Source: Polaromonas sp. SP1 (GTDB lineage Bacteria; Pseudomonadota; Gammaproteobacteria; Burkholderiales; Burkholderiaceae_C). Taken from it: a DNA stretch of 64,000 nucleotides. This document shows positions 8,584 through 16,397 of this stretch, piece after piece. A program made the position numbers and the translations under genes. Location: positions 2,522,501 through 2,586,500 of the forward strand of contig NZ_CP031013.1 of the NCBI RefSeq assembly GCF_003711205.1. The letters run 5' to 3'. Within the stretch, counting starts at the first letter, position 1, and each line of letters begins with the position of its first letter. The notes beneath the pieces were generated by a model, which worked only from the letters and a program-made list of their open reading frames with translations, searched no databases and was not told where the DNA came from.

Positions 8584-9804
8584 CTATCCAATCGGCAGCG
8601 AAGCGGGGAGTAACAAGATCGTCGTGAATCCGGCCAGCGGCGGCGCCAGCCAGCGCTGCGCACGCGCCTTGCCGATGGAGCGCACCCGCCCTTCGGCCTC
8701 CAGGTCGGCCAGCGCCCGCTGCACGGTACGCTGGCTTGCGCCCAGGGCCAGCGCCAGGGCGGAGGTGGACCAGGCCGCGCCGTCCGACAGCAGCGCCACC
8801 AGCGAAGCCTGCTCGCCGTCAATCGGTGGCGCCAGCACGGCTACATCTCGGCCGGCCAGCGGCTTCAGGATGAAACCCCGCTCGGTCGCCTCGATGGCCG
8901 CGAGCGGTTTGACCAGCGCGCGCAGGCGGCCGATCTCCACCCGCAGGCGTGCCCTGTGCGTTTCGTCGGGGTGCCGGGTGCGAAAGGCGGTTTCGATCAA
9001 GGCTTCGCGGCTGGTATCGCCCGGCCATGCTTCGGCCAGCGAACGCGCCAGCGTAAACAGCACAGGCCGGCGCGCCAGCGGCCGCCACTGGTCAGCGGCA
9101 CCCAGCCCGCGGCGGCAGGCGTCGACCACCAGCGCGTCCGAAGCCAGCAGCGCTGACACCTCATCAAGGCGCAGAGCGTGCTCACGGCCGACGGCAAGGC
9201 GCCGGGCGGCCGGTCTGTCGAGGGCCGCACGCGCTTCCGTCACCTCGGCCAGCAGCGCCGGCACTTGCGCACGTTCGGCCGCCGCGTGTGCACGCGCCAG
9301 CGCCATGCGTGCCTCGCCCACGCGCAGCGATCGCAAGGCCAGCTCGGCTGAGGTCAGTTCGGCCACGGCTCGCAGCGAAGGCGGCAGGCCGCGCGCATCC
9401 AGCTTTGCGAGTGCTGCCGCCGCTTCATCCAGCCGGCCCAGCAGCAACTGCCTGCGCGCCGTGATGAGCCAGGCCTGCAGCGCGTTGGCCGTGTCGGCAT
9501 GTGCTTCCAGCGTCGCCGCCGCCGCTGCCAGTGCGCGGGGCGAACCGGCAAAGTCACGCATGGCCATGGCCACTTCGGCTTCTGCCACTACGCAGCGCGC
9601 ACGCGCCAGCGCTTCATGGGCGCCAAAGCCGCGCGCCGCGCGTTTGAGGAGTTCACGGGCGCGCGGGTGTTCACCCAATTGGGCCATGGCGATGCCGCGC
9701 AAGGCCAGCGCGGGCGGGTCGTCACGCAGGGCGACAAGTTTGAGGGCGCCCAGTGCATCGCCCGCAGCCAGCGCACGGGCGGAGGCGGCAATCAGCGAGT
9801 CCAT
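8584..9804 (-). CDS. TPR-containing transcriptional regulator with two winged-helix-like segments
   Basis: A 406-residue protein. Residues 1-230 are alanine-rich antiparallel helices in TPR style (LGEHPRARELLKRAARGFG, LGRLDEAAAALAKLDARGL). Residues about 270-330 (SREALIETAFRTRHPDE, HRARLRVEIGRLRALV) look like the OmpR/SARP-type winged helix, with the typical RLRVEIgRLR recognition segment. The last 60 residues (TSALALALGASQRTVQRAL then LEAEGRVRSIGK) form a second, DeoR/GntR-style winged helix. The family is a cytoplasmic DNA-binding regulator; its target and signal are unknown. It follows yihY by 9 bases and precedes the beta-propeller gene by 43. Confidence 0.8.
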   Translation of the reverse strand: MDSLIAASARALAAGDALGALKLVALRDDPPALALRGIAMAQLGEHPRARELLKRAARGFGAHEALARARCVVAEAEVAMAMRDFAGSPRALAAAAATLEAHADTANALQAWLITARRQLLLGRLDEAAAALAKLDARGLPPSLRAVAELTSAELALRSLRVGEARMALARAHAAAERAQVPALLAEVTEARAALDRPAARRLAVGREHALRLDEVSALLASDALVVDACRRGLGAADQWRPLARRPVLFTLARSLAEAWPGDTSREALIETAFRTRHPDETHRARLRVEIGRLRALVKPLAAIEATERGFILKPLAGRDVAVLAPPIDGEQASLVALLSDGAAWSTSALALALGASQRTVQRALADLEAEGRVRSIGKARAQRWLAPPLAGFTTILLLPASLPIG

Positions 9805-9813
9805 GGCCTCAGC

Positions 9814-10659
9814 TTAGGCCCGCGACAAACGCCGCGCCGGCTGCGACCCGCCACGCGGCAAGCTGGCGCTGACCAGCGCCGCAGCCAGCGTGACCAGCCA
9901 CGAGTAATACACCCACACGAGGAAGGCCAGCAACGGCGCGAAGGAGCCGTAGATCGTGCGGTAGGTGGGCACATTGGCCAGGTAAATCGCAAAGCCGTAT
10001 TTGCCCAGCTCGAATGCGATGCCGGCCAGCAGGCCGCCGGTGATCGCATGACGCCAGCGCACGCAGGTGTTGGGCACAAAGCGGAACAGGCAAGTGAAGC
10101 CGATGGCGCTCAGAATGGCCGGCCCCAGGTTGATGGCATGCGGCACCCAGTCCGACCGTGCGCCCACCAATCCGTTGGAGGCGGCCACCAGATATGACGC
10201 AGCCCACAGGCTTGCGCCTATGAGCACCGGGCCGGTAAGCAGCATGCCGGCGTACAAGGCCAGGCGGCGCAACACCGGGCGCGATTTTTTCACCTGCCAG
10301 ATGCGGTTCAGCGTGTTCTCCATGCTCAACAGCAGCGTCAGCGCCGACACCATCAGCACCGCAAAGCCCACCAGCGTGAGCCCGTTGGCATTGCCTGCGA
10401 ACTGCGCCAGGTGTTTGAGCACGGTTTTGGCGATGCCCGCCGGCAGCAGCCCGCGCAGCAGGTGTTCGCGAATCGCGTCACCGGTGGCGTGCAGGGCCGG
10501 CGTGCGCGAGAACAGCGCAAAACTGACCGCCAGCATCGGCACCATGGACATCACCATCGTGAAGGTGAGCCCGCCCGCTGCCTGCGCCAGGCGTTCTTCA
10601 CGGCCGCGTTGAACGAGGCGGGTGATCAGGTTGCCCTGGTTTCGGCTGGTGGTGGCCAT
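9814..10659 (-). CDS. YihY/virulence factor BrkB family inner-membrane protein
   Basis: A 281-residue polytopic protein of the YihY (formerly called RNase BN) family. The family markers are visible: the N-terminal GGLTFTMVMSMVPMLAVSFAL helix, where the family has a conserved 'tysallaliPll' segment, NRIWQVKKSRPVLRRL in the middle, and the C-terminal TYRTIYGSFAPLLAFLVWVY plus SWLVTLAAALVSA. Six transmembrane helices are expected. The molecular function is not settled for the family; the old tRNase annotation was withdrawn. It is tightly packed ahead of the TPR regulator gene and 46 bases behind a 46-codon membrane ORF. Confidence 0.93.
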   Translation of the reverse strand: MATTSRNQGNLITRLVQRGREERLAQAAGGLTFTMVMSMVPMLAVSFALFSRTPALHATGDAIREHLLRGLLPAGIAKTVLKHLAQFAGNANGLTLVGFAVLMVSALTLLLSMENTLNRIWQVKKSRPVLRRLALYAGMLLTGPVLIGASLWAASYLVAASNGLVGARSDWVPHAINLGPAILSAIGFTCLFRFVPNTCVRWRHAITGGLLAGIAFELGKYGFAIYLANVPTYRTIYGSFAPLLAFLVWVYYSWLVTLAAALVSASLPRGGSQPARRLSRA

Positions 10660-10705
10660 GGGGTCGGAACGCTCGCGTCGCGCTTGTCAGGAGGTACTGC
10701 TGCGC

Positions 10706-10846
10706 TCAGCCCAGCAGGCGAAACAGGCCATAGAGGGACAGCAGTGCGGATGCCACGAAGAGCGCGGTCCGCGCCGCGCGCGCACCGACCAGTGCGCCGA
10801 TGATGCTGCAAGCCAGGATGGCGCCGAGGATGTAGGTTGTTTTCAT
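10706..10846 (-). CDS. Small membrane protein, 46 residues
   Basis: A short ORF reading MKTTYILGAILACSIIGALV then GARAARTALFVASALLSLYG and LFRLLG. It has two hydrophobic helices joined by an arginine-bearing turn, the layout of a hairpin membrane protein. The start follows TTGCGGCC, so the ribosome site is weak. It precedes yihY in the same direction with a 46-base gap. Coding is supported by composition and hydrophobic pattern only. Confidence 0.5.
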   Translation of the reverse strand: MKTTYILGAILACSIIGALVGARAARTALFVASALLSLYGLFRLLG

Positions 10847-10944
10847 GGCCGCAATGGTAAAGCTTTGGACGGTCCCGCCGATGCTGTGCGACGAAGCTTG
10901 TGGAGTGATTGTGGGGCGAAACCAACTCCTGGTTGACGATAGCC

Positions 10945-11535
10945 TCAGGACGTATTTTTCGCCGCATCACCGGCATAAAACATTCCCGCCGGGCGCACGA
11001 AGTTGCCACCGCCCAGATGGTGAATCGTCTGCAAATCGACGTTGTCGTCAGTGAAACGCCAATGCCCGTTCTGGAACACACGCTCATCGGCAGCAGCGGC
11101 AACCACTTCCGCAAAGCAGGTGTCGTAAGCGTCCTCGGTGTGCGGCTCGCTGAGGAGCCGGCACTCCAGCCATGCCGCACAACCTTCTTCCAGCAAGGGC
11201 ATGCCGAGCACCGGCCCGGTGCGGGCCTTCAACCCGTACTGTGCAAACTTGTCGACGGTGCGGCCCGATTCACTCCCGACGGCATGCGTGACACCGGCCA
11301 GCGTGGTGCAGGGAAGGCAGATACCGAACCCGCCGCTGGCGGCGATGAGCTCCCGGGTGTAGGTTTTCTTGTCAATCACGATGGCAATACGCGGCGGGGT
11401 GAACTCCACCGGCATCGACCAGGCAGCGGCCATCACGTTGCGCGCCGCGCCGTGCGCACTGGTCACCAACACCGTTGGCCCATGGTTGATCAGGCGGCTG
11501 GCGTGCGCGAGAGCGACTTCCTTGAAGTGGGTCAT
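10945..11535 (-). CDS. Flavin reductase-like domain protein
   Basis: A 196-residue protein of the flavin reductase / FMN-binding split-barrel superfamily. Visible family elements are the FMN-phosphate strand GPTVLVTSAHGAARNVMAAAW (first strands), SMPVEFTPPRIAIVIDKKTY, GGFGICLPC, and the conserved C-terminal FAEVVAAAADE...HHLGGGNFVRPAG. Members bind FMN and either supply reduced flavin to a monooxygenase or act on their own; no partner oxygenase is in the neighbourhood. It is transcribed leftward, away from the ParD-like/MetAP pair, with a 122-base divergent region. Confidence 0.9.
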   Translation of the reverse strand: MTHFKEVALAHASRLINHGPTVLVTSAHGAARNVMAAAWSMPVEFTPPRIAIVIDKKTYTRELIAASGGFGICLPCTTLAGVTHAVGSESGRTVDKFAQYGLKARTGPVLGMPLLEEGCAAWLECRLLSEPHTEDAYDTCFAEVVAAAADERVFQNGHWRFTDDNVDLQTIHHLGGGNFVRPAGMFYAGDAAKNTS

Positions 11536-11616
11536 GTCGTGACTTTCCTAGGGATGGCGATGGTGCCGATTATGTCGAGGTCAATGCAGCTGCATGAAAA
11601 ATATCGGGCCATATGA

Positions 11617-11637
11617 TGTATATATAATTCATATACA
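11617..11637. promoter_or_regulatory. Palindromic operator overlapping a TATAAT box, ahead of the ParD-like/MetAP pair
   Basis: TGTATAT (11617-11623) and ATATACA (11631-11637) form a perfect 7-base inverted repeat around ATAATTC. A consensus TATAAT occupies 11623-11628, inside the palindrome, so a bound repressor would cover the -10 element. The ATG of the ParD-like gene is 20 bases further on. The AT-richness stands out in a GC-rich region. Autorepression by the ParD-like protein is the natural inference for a toxin-antitoxin-type regulator; no convincing -35 hexamer is visible. Confidence 0.5.
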
Positions 11638-11657
11638 TTACGTATAGAAGGCCAGCC

Positions 11658-11912
11658 ATGGGTATTGTCAAAATTTCAGACCTGATGCATGAGAACCTGC
11701 GGGTCGCGGGCAACGCCCTGAGCCGCTCCATCAATGCGCAGGCCGAGCACTGGATGCGGGTCGGCATGTTGACCGAGATGCACCCGGATCTGGACCACCG
11801 GGAGATCTGCCAGCTCCTGGTGCGGGCTGAACTTGCGGGAGGGCTGGACATCACCGTGGCTGCTGCCGCCCAGGCGGCCAAGCCTCGCACGAGCGCGGCT
11901 GGAAAACGCTGA
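11658..11912 (+). CDS. ParD-like antitoxin family protein
   Basis: An 84-residue protein matching the ParD-like family (PF11903 type), whose members are annotated as antitoxins of type II toxin-antitoxin systems. The diagnostic part is MHENLRVAGNALSRSINAQA followed by EHWMRVGMLTEMHPDLDHREI, a short strand-helix-helix DNA-binding style region; the tail is alanine- and lysine-rich. No ParE-type toxin gene accompanies it. Instead its TGA overlaps the ATG of a methionine aminopeptidase gene (TGATG at 11910-11914), so the two are translationally coupled. A palindrome with an internal TATAAT lies just upstream. Confidence 0.85.
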   Translation: MGIVKISDLMHENLRVAGNALSRSINAQAEHWMRVGMLTEMHPDLDHREICQLLVRAELAGGLDITVAAAAQAAKPRTSAAGKR

Positions 11913-12703
11913 TGGCCCGCACCGTTACCCTCAAGTCCCCCGGCGACATCGAGATGGCGCGGCGCGCCGGCCAGCTTGCGGCGGAGGTTCTCGCCATGAT
12001 CGGGCCGCACGTCGTTCCGGGCGTCAGCACCGATGCGTTGGACCAGATCTGCAACGACCACATCGTGAAGGTGCAGGGCGCCATCCCGGCCAACGTGGGC
12101 TATCTCGGCTATCCAAAGACCATCCTCACCTCCGTCAACCAGGTGGTATGCCACGGCATTCCTTCGCCCGACAAGATTTTGAAAAAAGGCGACATCGTCA
12201 ACATTGATGTCGCGGTGATCAAGGACGGCTGGTTCGGTGACACCAGCCGCATGTTCTTCGTCGGGGAGCCCAGCGTGCTGGCGCGCCGCCTGGTGGAGAC
12301 GACGTACGAAGCCATGCTGGCCGGCATCCGCCAGGTCAAACCCGGCGCCACGCTCGGCGATATCGGCCACGCCATCCAGTCGGTCGCTCATCGCGAGCAT
12401 TTCAGCGTGGTGCGTGAATACTGCGGGCATGGCATCGGGCAGGTCTACCACGAGAAGCCGGACGTGCTGCACTACGGCCAGCGCGGCGAAGGGCTCAAGC
12501 TTGAGGTGGGCATGGTCTTCACCATCGAGCCGATGATCAACGCCGGCAAACGCGACACCCGGCAGTTGGCCGATGGCTGGACGGTGGTGACCAAGGACAG
12601 ATCCTTGTCTGCCCAGTGGGAACACATGGTGGCGGTGACGCCCGAGGGCTATGAGGTGCTGACGGCCTGGCCGGGCGGCACGGGGGCTTACGCGCCGGTT
12701 TGA
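11912..12703 (+). CDS. map: Type I methionine aminopeptidase
   Basis: Removes the N-terminal methionine from nascent proteins using a dinuclear metal centre. The 263-residue length fits type I enzymes without the N-terminal zinc extension. All metal ligands are present: Asp99 (NIDV), Asp110 (GDTS), His173 (CGHGIG), Glu206 (FTIEP) and Glu237 (QWEH), with the substrate-side His81 in CHGIP. Its ATG overlaps the stop of the ParD-like gene. It is not in the rpsB-tsf neighbourhood where the housekeeping map is often found, so this may be a second, regulated copy; the rest of the genome would be needed to know. Confidence 0.95.
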   Translation: MARTVTLKSPGDIEMARRAGQLAAEVLAMIGPHVVPGVSTDALDQICNDHIVKVQGAIPANVGYLGYPKTILTSVNQVVCHGIPSPDKILKKGDIVNIDVAVIKDGWFGDTSRMFFVGEPSVLARRLVETTYEAMLAGIRQVKPGATLGDIGHAIQSVAHREHFSVVREYCGHGIGQVYHEKPDVLHYGQRGEGLKLEVGMVFTIEPMINAGKRDTRQLADGWTVVTKDRSLSAQWEHMVAVTPEGYEVLTAWPGGTGAYAPV

Positions 12704-12793
12704 TCTCTTGTCAGATTTACTTGATGGCCTGGTGAATGTTGATTGGCCAACGAAAGCGGGCCTGAACCAGCCATGGGCCGGAGCGGCCCTTGC

Positions 12794-13084
12794 TCAAACC
12801 ATTGCGGATGGGCCGACCTTCCTGCTCCATCGCACATTAAGAAGGGGCAAGTACACCTCCGCAATGTTCTTGTTGGCCTTGAACTCTTCGATCTGACGGC
12901 ATTCCAGAAGGTACTGGGCCCAGAAAGCGTCCCACTTTCGCTTTTTGCGGGGCGCCGGTACGTGAAGTTTCCACGGCACACAAATGCTTTCCACTTTGCA
13001 AACAGGGCAGAAGAAGTGCTCCGTCAGCTGGTTTCTTCGCTGGAGTTTTCTGCATCCAAGACAGGCAAATGTTCGATTGCTCAT
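12794..13084 (-). CDS. Small zinc-ribbon-like hypothetical protein
   Basis: A 96-residue basic protein beginning MSNRTFACLGCRKLQRRNQL and continuing EHFFCPVCKVE. Two Cys-x-x-Cys pairs about 18 residues apart are the layout of a zinc ribbon. The C-terminal half has a lysine/arginine patch and aromatic helix (KRKWDAFWAQYLLECRQIEE). I know no named family. The ribosome site is weak (GGAACCCC). It sits between map and htrA, convergent with map. A second frame here is also open, so this is a moderate call based on the cysteine pattern. Confidence 0.5.
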   Translation of the reverse strand: MSNRTFACLGCRKLQRRNQLTEHFFCPVCKVESICVPWKLHVPAPRKKRKWDAFWAQYLLECRQIEEFKANKNIAEVYLPLLNVRWSRKVGPSAMV

Positions 13085-13157
13085 GGGGTTCCGGATTAAT
13101 GTTCACGGCTGGTTGTCAGCTGTCATCGTACCGGACGCATCCGTGAAACTCCACCCA

Positions 13158-13190
13158 ACAAAAACGGCCTCCGGCAAGAAGCCGGAGGCC
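13158..13190 (-). terminator. Rho-independent terminator after htrA
   Basis: GGCCTCCGGC (13166-13175), AAGAA, GCCGGAGGCC (13181-13190) is a perfect 10-base stem. On the minus strand it is followed by a T-run (complement of AAAAA at 13160-13164). It begins 28 bases beyond the htrA stop. Confidence 0.85.
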
Positions 13191-13217
13191 GCGTGTTGGA
13201 CGGACTTGCCTAAGTGA

Positions 13218-14774
13218 TCAACCCAGATTCACCGGCACAAAAATCTTGCTGTCCCCACGCTGGATCAGCAGCGCCACAGATTTCTCCGCCTTGGCCACGG
13301 TCGCCCGCACCTGGTCGATGTTTTTCACCGGCACGCCATTGATGGACAGCAGCACGTCGCCGGGCTCTACGCCGGCCAGGGCTGCGGGGCCGGTGGCTTG
13401 TTGCACGACCAGGCCGTTGTCGACACCGGCTTCCTGCTTTTCATCCGGTTGCATCGGGCGCAGGGCCAGGCCCAGCTTCCCCTGGCTGGCGGCGTCTTTT
13501 TTGCCGGCTTCTGCCTTGGCCGATTTCTCGTCGGCGCTGCCCAGCCTGGCGGTGACTTCTTTGGCTGCACCCTGGCGCCACACGTCGAGCTTGACGCTGT
13601 CGCCGGGCGCTGCCAGGCCGATGATGGCGGGCAGGTCGCCTGAGGAGACGATGCGCTGGCCGTTGACGCTGCGGATCACGTCGCCGGACTGCAGGCCGGC
13701 CTTCTCGCCGGGGCCGCCTTTCTCCACCATGGACACCAGCGCGCCCTCGGGCTTGTCGAGCTTGAAGGAGTCGGCAAAAGCCTGGTTGACTTCCTGCACC
13801 GCCACGCCCAGGCGCGCGTGCTCGACCTTGCCGGTGGCGACCAGCTGGTTCTTGATGCGGGCCGCCACGTCGATCGGGATGGCGAACGAGACGCCCTGGT
13901 AGCCGCCGCTGCGGCTGTAGATCTGCGAGTTGATACCGACCACTTCGCCGCGGGTGTTAAACAGCGGGCCGCCGGAGTTGCCGGGGTTGACGGCCACGTC
14001 GGTCTGGATGAAAGGCACGGCGCTGTCGTCGGGCAGCGAGCGGCCCTTGGCGCTGACGACGCCGGCGGTCACGGTGTTTTCAAAACCGAAGGGCGAGCCG
14101 ATGGCCAGCACCCATTCGCCGACTTTCAGGTCGGCGACTTTGCCGAGCGTGACGACGGGCAGGTTTTTGGCGTCGATGCGCAGCACGGCGACATCGGTCT
14201 TGGGGTCGGCGCCCAGCACCTTGGCGCGGTATTCACGCCGGTCGGTCAGCTTGACGGTGACTTCCTTGGCGTCTCGTACCACGTGGGCATTGGTCAGGAT
14301 GATGCCGTCGGAGCTGACGATAAAACCCGAGCCCTGGCCGCGTGTGGGCATTTCCTGTGCATTGCCGCGGCCCCCGGGGCGGCCCTGGCCTTGCTGGAAG
14401 CGTTTGAAGAATTCAAAGAAGGGGTCGCCCGACGGTGTGCCGTCGTTGTCGTCATCGTCACCCTGGGCCATGGGCGAGTCGTTGCGCACCTTGGTCGTGC
14501 CGGTCACGCTGATGTTGACGACGGCCGGGCCGTAGCGCTCGGTGATCTGCGAGAAGTCGGGCAGGGCGACCGGCACGCCGGGGAGGGGCGCCAGCGTGCC
14601 TGCGCCGGCGCCCGCGTTGGCCGTGATGGCGGCAGGAGAGGCGGCGGTGGCGGCGGTGGCGGCGGTGGCGACGGAGTGCGCGGCGTTGAAGGCGCTGACT
14701 CCCGCGCCGCCGACGGCGCCCGCGGCCAGCAGCGCAAGAACCAACTGGGTGTTTTTCAGTGCAGCGAATTTCAT
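13218..14774 (-). CDS. HtrA/DegP-type (Do family) periplasmic serine protease
   Basis: A 518-residue periplasmic protease/chaperone. It starts with a signal or anchor segment (TQLVLALLAAGAVGGAGVSA), then an Ala/Thr-rich linker built on a 9-base in-frame repeat (around 14643-14669). The trypsin-like domain carries the triad His164 (TNAHVV), Asp194 (KTDVAVLRI) and Ser267 (GNSGGP). Two PDZ domains follow, at about 300-390 and 430-510. ATG at 14774 follows GAAGGAAG. It lies downstream of a two-component system in the same direction, 225 bases away, and has its own promoter box resembling the one ahead of that system. A second Do-family protease gene ends the window at 63111, so this is one of two paralogues. 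Confidence 0.95.
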   Translation of the reverse strand: MKFAALKNTQLVLALLAAGAVGGAGVSAFNAAHSVATAATAATAASPAAITANAGAGAGTLAPLPGVPVALPDFSQITERYGPAVVNISVTGTTKVRNDSPMAQGDDDDNDGTPSGDPFFEFFKRFQQGQGRPGGRGNAQEMPTRGQGSGFIVSSDGIILTNAHVVRDAKEVTVKLTDRREYRAKVLGADPKTDVAVLRIDAKNLPVVTLGKVADLKVGEWVLAIGSPFGFENTVTAGVVSAKGRSLPDDSAVPFIQTDVAVNPGNSGGPLFNTRGEVVGINSQIYSRSGGYQGVSFAIPIDVAARIKNQLVATGKVEHARLGVAVQEVNQAFADSFKLDKPEGALVSMVEKGGPGEKAGLQSGDVIRSVNGQRIVSSGDLPAIIGLAAPGDSVKLDVWRQGAAKEVTARLGSADEKSAKAEAGKKDAASQGKLGLALRPMQPDEKQEAGVDNGLVVQQATGPAALAGVEPGDVLLSINGVPVKNIDQVRATVAKAEKSVALLIQRGDSKIFVPVNLG

Positions 14775-14821
14775 GGGTTGCTTCCTTCGGTTAGGGCACA
14801 CCAGTGGTGCCGTTACCCACA

Positions 14822-14854
14822 ACTATGAGGATGCTGTCTTAGGCTGGGCTTAAA
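14822..14854 (-). promoter_or_regulatory. PmrA/QseB-like response-regulator box and -10 element of htrA
   Basis: Read on the minus strand: TTTAAG, five bases, CCTAAG (14854 to 14838), then exactly 10 bases, then CATAGT (14827-14822) as a -10-like hexamer, 48 bases before the htrA ATG. Direct half-sites of the type YTTAAK-N5-YTTAAK are the established binding pattern of PmrA/QseB-group OmpR regulators and replace the -35 element. The same arrangement occurs ahead of the adjacent response-regulator gene (17235-17267). Confidence 0.55.
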
Positions 14855-14898
14855 GGATGCCTGCATTTCGCCCGGATCCGGATGCCTGGTATTTATGC

Positions 14899-14958
14899 GT
14901 CAAATAGGGCTATAGCCCAGGCGTAGCATGGATGTATTGCTATCAATTAAATAGCAAT
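14899..14958 (+). repeat. Dispersed ~60-bp palindrome-ended repeat, copy A (intergenic)
   Basis: Sequence ending TTGCTATCAATTAAATAGCAA (14937-14957), preceded by an AGGGC...AGCCC hairpin-like part. It is shared with copies at 26451, 42499 and 46077 and with coding-region copies in hemD and rseB. It lies between the histidine kinase gene and the htrA promoter. Confidence 0.7.
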
Positions 14959-14999
14959 CCGCGAAAGAGAAGCGGGCAGGCAGGAGGACGACGGAAAAC

Positions 15000-16397
15000 T
15001 CAGGCAGCGGCCGGGGCCGCGGGAAACCGCACCTCGACCTTGAGCCCGCCCAGGCGCTCCGACGTGCCCAGTTGCAGCGTCGCGCCGTGCCGTTCGGCAA
15101 TCGTGTTCACAATGGCCAGCCCCAGGCCGCTGCCGAAGGTGGGGGCATCTGCGGATTCGCCGGCCTGGCCGGTGGCGCCAGTCGCGCCGCTCGCGCGGAA
15201 GAAACGGTCGAACACGCGGCCTCGGTCTTCCTGTGCAATGCCGGGGCCACTGTCTTGCACCACCAGCACCGGCAAGCCGTCTTGCGCCTCAAGCGAGACA
15301 TCCACGCGCCCTGCTGCCGGTGTGTACTTCACGGCGTTGTCCAGCAGGTTGCGCAGCAGGATGCGCAAGGCTTCTTCGTGGCCGCTGACCTGCACCGGCC
15401 CTTCAGGCAAGCCGCCCGCCACGCCCAGGTCGATCTCCTTGTGGTGCGCGTGCGGCAACACGTCGGCGACTGCCAGCTTCACGATGTCCCGCAGGTCCAC
15501 CGGCATGGCGGCGCCTGCGGCCGGGCCTTCCTTGGCTTCTTCCCGCGCCAGCACCAGCAGTTGCTCGACCAGCCGTATCGCCCGGTCAATGCCCTGGTTG
15601 AGCCGGGCGATATTGGCTTCCCGCTCTGCAGGGGATTCATCGCTGCGGCGCAGGGCCTGCGCCTGCAGCTTGAGCGCCGTCAACGGCGAGCGCAGCTCGT
15701 GCGCCGCATCGGCCACAAAATGCCGCTGCGCTTCAAAGGCGGTGCGCACGCGGCCAAACAGCAGGTTGAGTTCGTCCACCAGCGGGCGCACCTCGTCGGG
15801 CAGCCCGGTGTCGGCCAGGGGCGACAAATCGTCGGCCCGGCGGCCGGCCACCTGGCGGCGCGCGCGCTCAATCGGCGCGAGTGAGCGGCTGATGACCCAC
15901 CACACCGCCAGCATCAGCAGCGGCGTCAGCAGCAAAAAGGGCAGCACCGCGCGCAGCGCCAGCGCCCGCGCGCGCGCCGAGCGGGCGTCCAGGTCCTGCG
16001 CGATCTGCACCGTTTGCAGCGCGGTCTGCAGGGTGTAGACGCGGTAGCGGTTGCCGTGGGCTTCCACATCTGAAAACCCCAGCACCGCGCGCGGCGGCAG
16101 CGCCGAGCGCGTCGAGCGGAAGATCTGCGTGCCGTCCTGGCCCCAGATCTGCACATAGACCTCAAAGCGGTCGTCGCTGTCGGCTTCGTCCAGCGGCGAA
16201 TTGAGCGGGACGCCGCTGCGCAGCGAACGCGCCATTTGCTGCAGGTGCTCGTCGAACATTGCGTCGGCCTGCTGCAAGGCGCCGCGATAGGCTGTGGCGG
16301 CCTGCATCAAGGCGGCAAGGAAGATCGCGGCCAATATGAACCACAGCAGGCGTCCGCGCAATGAGTGGGTGGCTGGGTACTTGACGTTGGCCATCAT
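15000..16397 (-). CDS. Two-component sensor histidine kinase (QseC/PmrB-like)
   Basis: A 465-residue inner-membrane kinase. TM1 lies at about 16-35 (LLWFILAAIFLAALMQA), a periplasmic sensor domain of about 115 residues follows, TM2 is at 151-170 (VLPFLLLTPLLMLAVWWVIS), then HAMP, the HisKA domain with phospho-acceptor His233 in HELRSPLT, and an HATPase domain with LLDNAVKYTP (N box), DSGPGIA (G1) and GSGLGLAI (G2). It overlaps the upstream response-regulator gene by 4 bases (ATGA), so they are translated as a pair. The stimulus is unknown. The neighbouring htrA gene and shared promoter boxes suggest envelope stress, which is inference. Confidence 0.95.
   Translation of the reverse strand: MMANVKYPATHSLRGRLLWFILAAIFLAALMQAATAYRGALQQADAMFDEHLQQMARSLRSGVPLNSPLDEADSDDRFEVYVQIWGQDGTQIFRSTRSALPPRAVLGFSDVEAHGNRYRVYTLQTALQTVQIAQDLDARSARARALALRAVLPFLLLTPLLMLAVWWVISRSLAPIERARRQVAGRRADDLSPLADTGLPDEVRPLVDELNLLFGRVRTAFEAQRHFVADAAHELRSPLTALKLQAQALRRSDESPAEREANIARLNQGIDRAIRLVEQLLVLAREEAKEGPAAGAAMPVDLRDIVKLAVADVLPHAHHKEIDLGVAGGLPEGPVQVSGHEEALRILLRNLLDNAVKYTPAAGRVDVSLEAQDGLPVLVVQDSGPGIAQEDRGRVFDRFFRASGATGATGQAGESADAPTFGSGLGLAIVNTIAERHGATLQLGTSERLGGLKVEVRFPAAPAAA

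Noticed and set aside
11570..12625. A 351-codon minus-strand frame opposite map and the ParD-like gene
   Set aside because: It covers two clearly coding plus-strand genes and the palindromic operator; its product has no family features.
14641..14670. Triplicated GGCGGTGGC in htrA as a phase-variable tract
   Set aside because: The unit is 9 bases, so changes keep the frame; it only lengthens an Ala/Thr linker after the signal segment.
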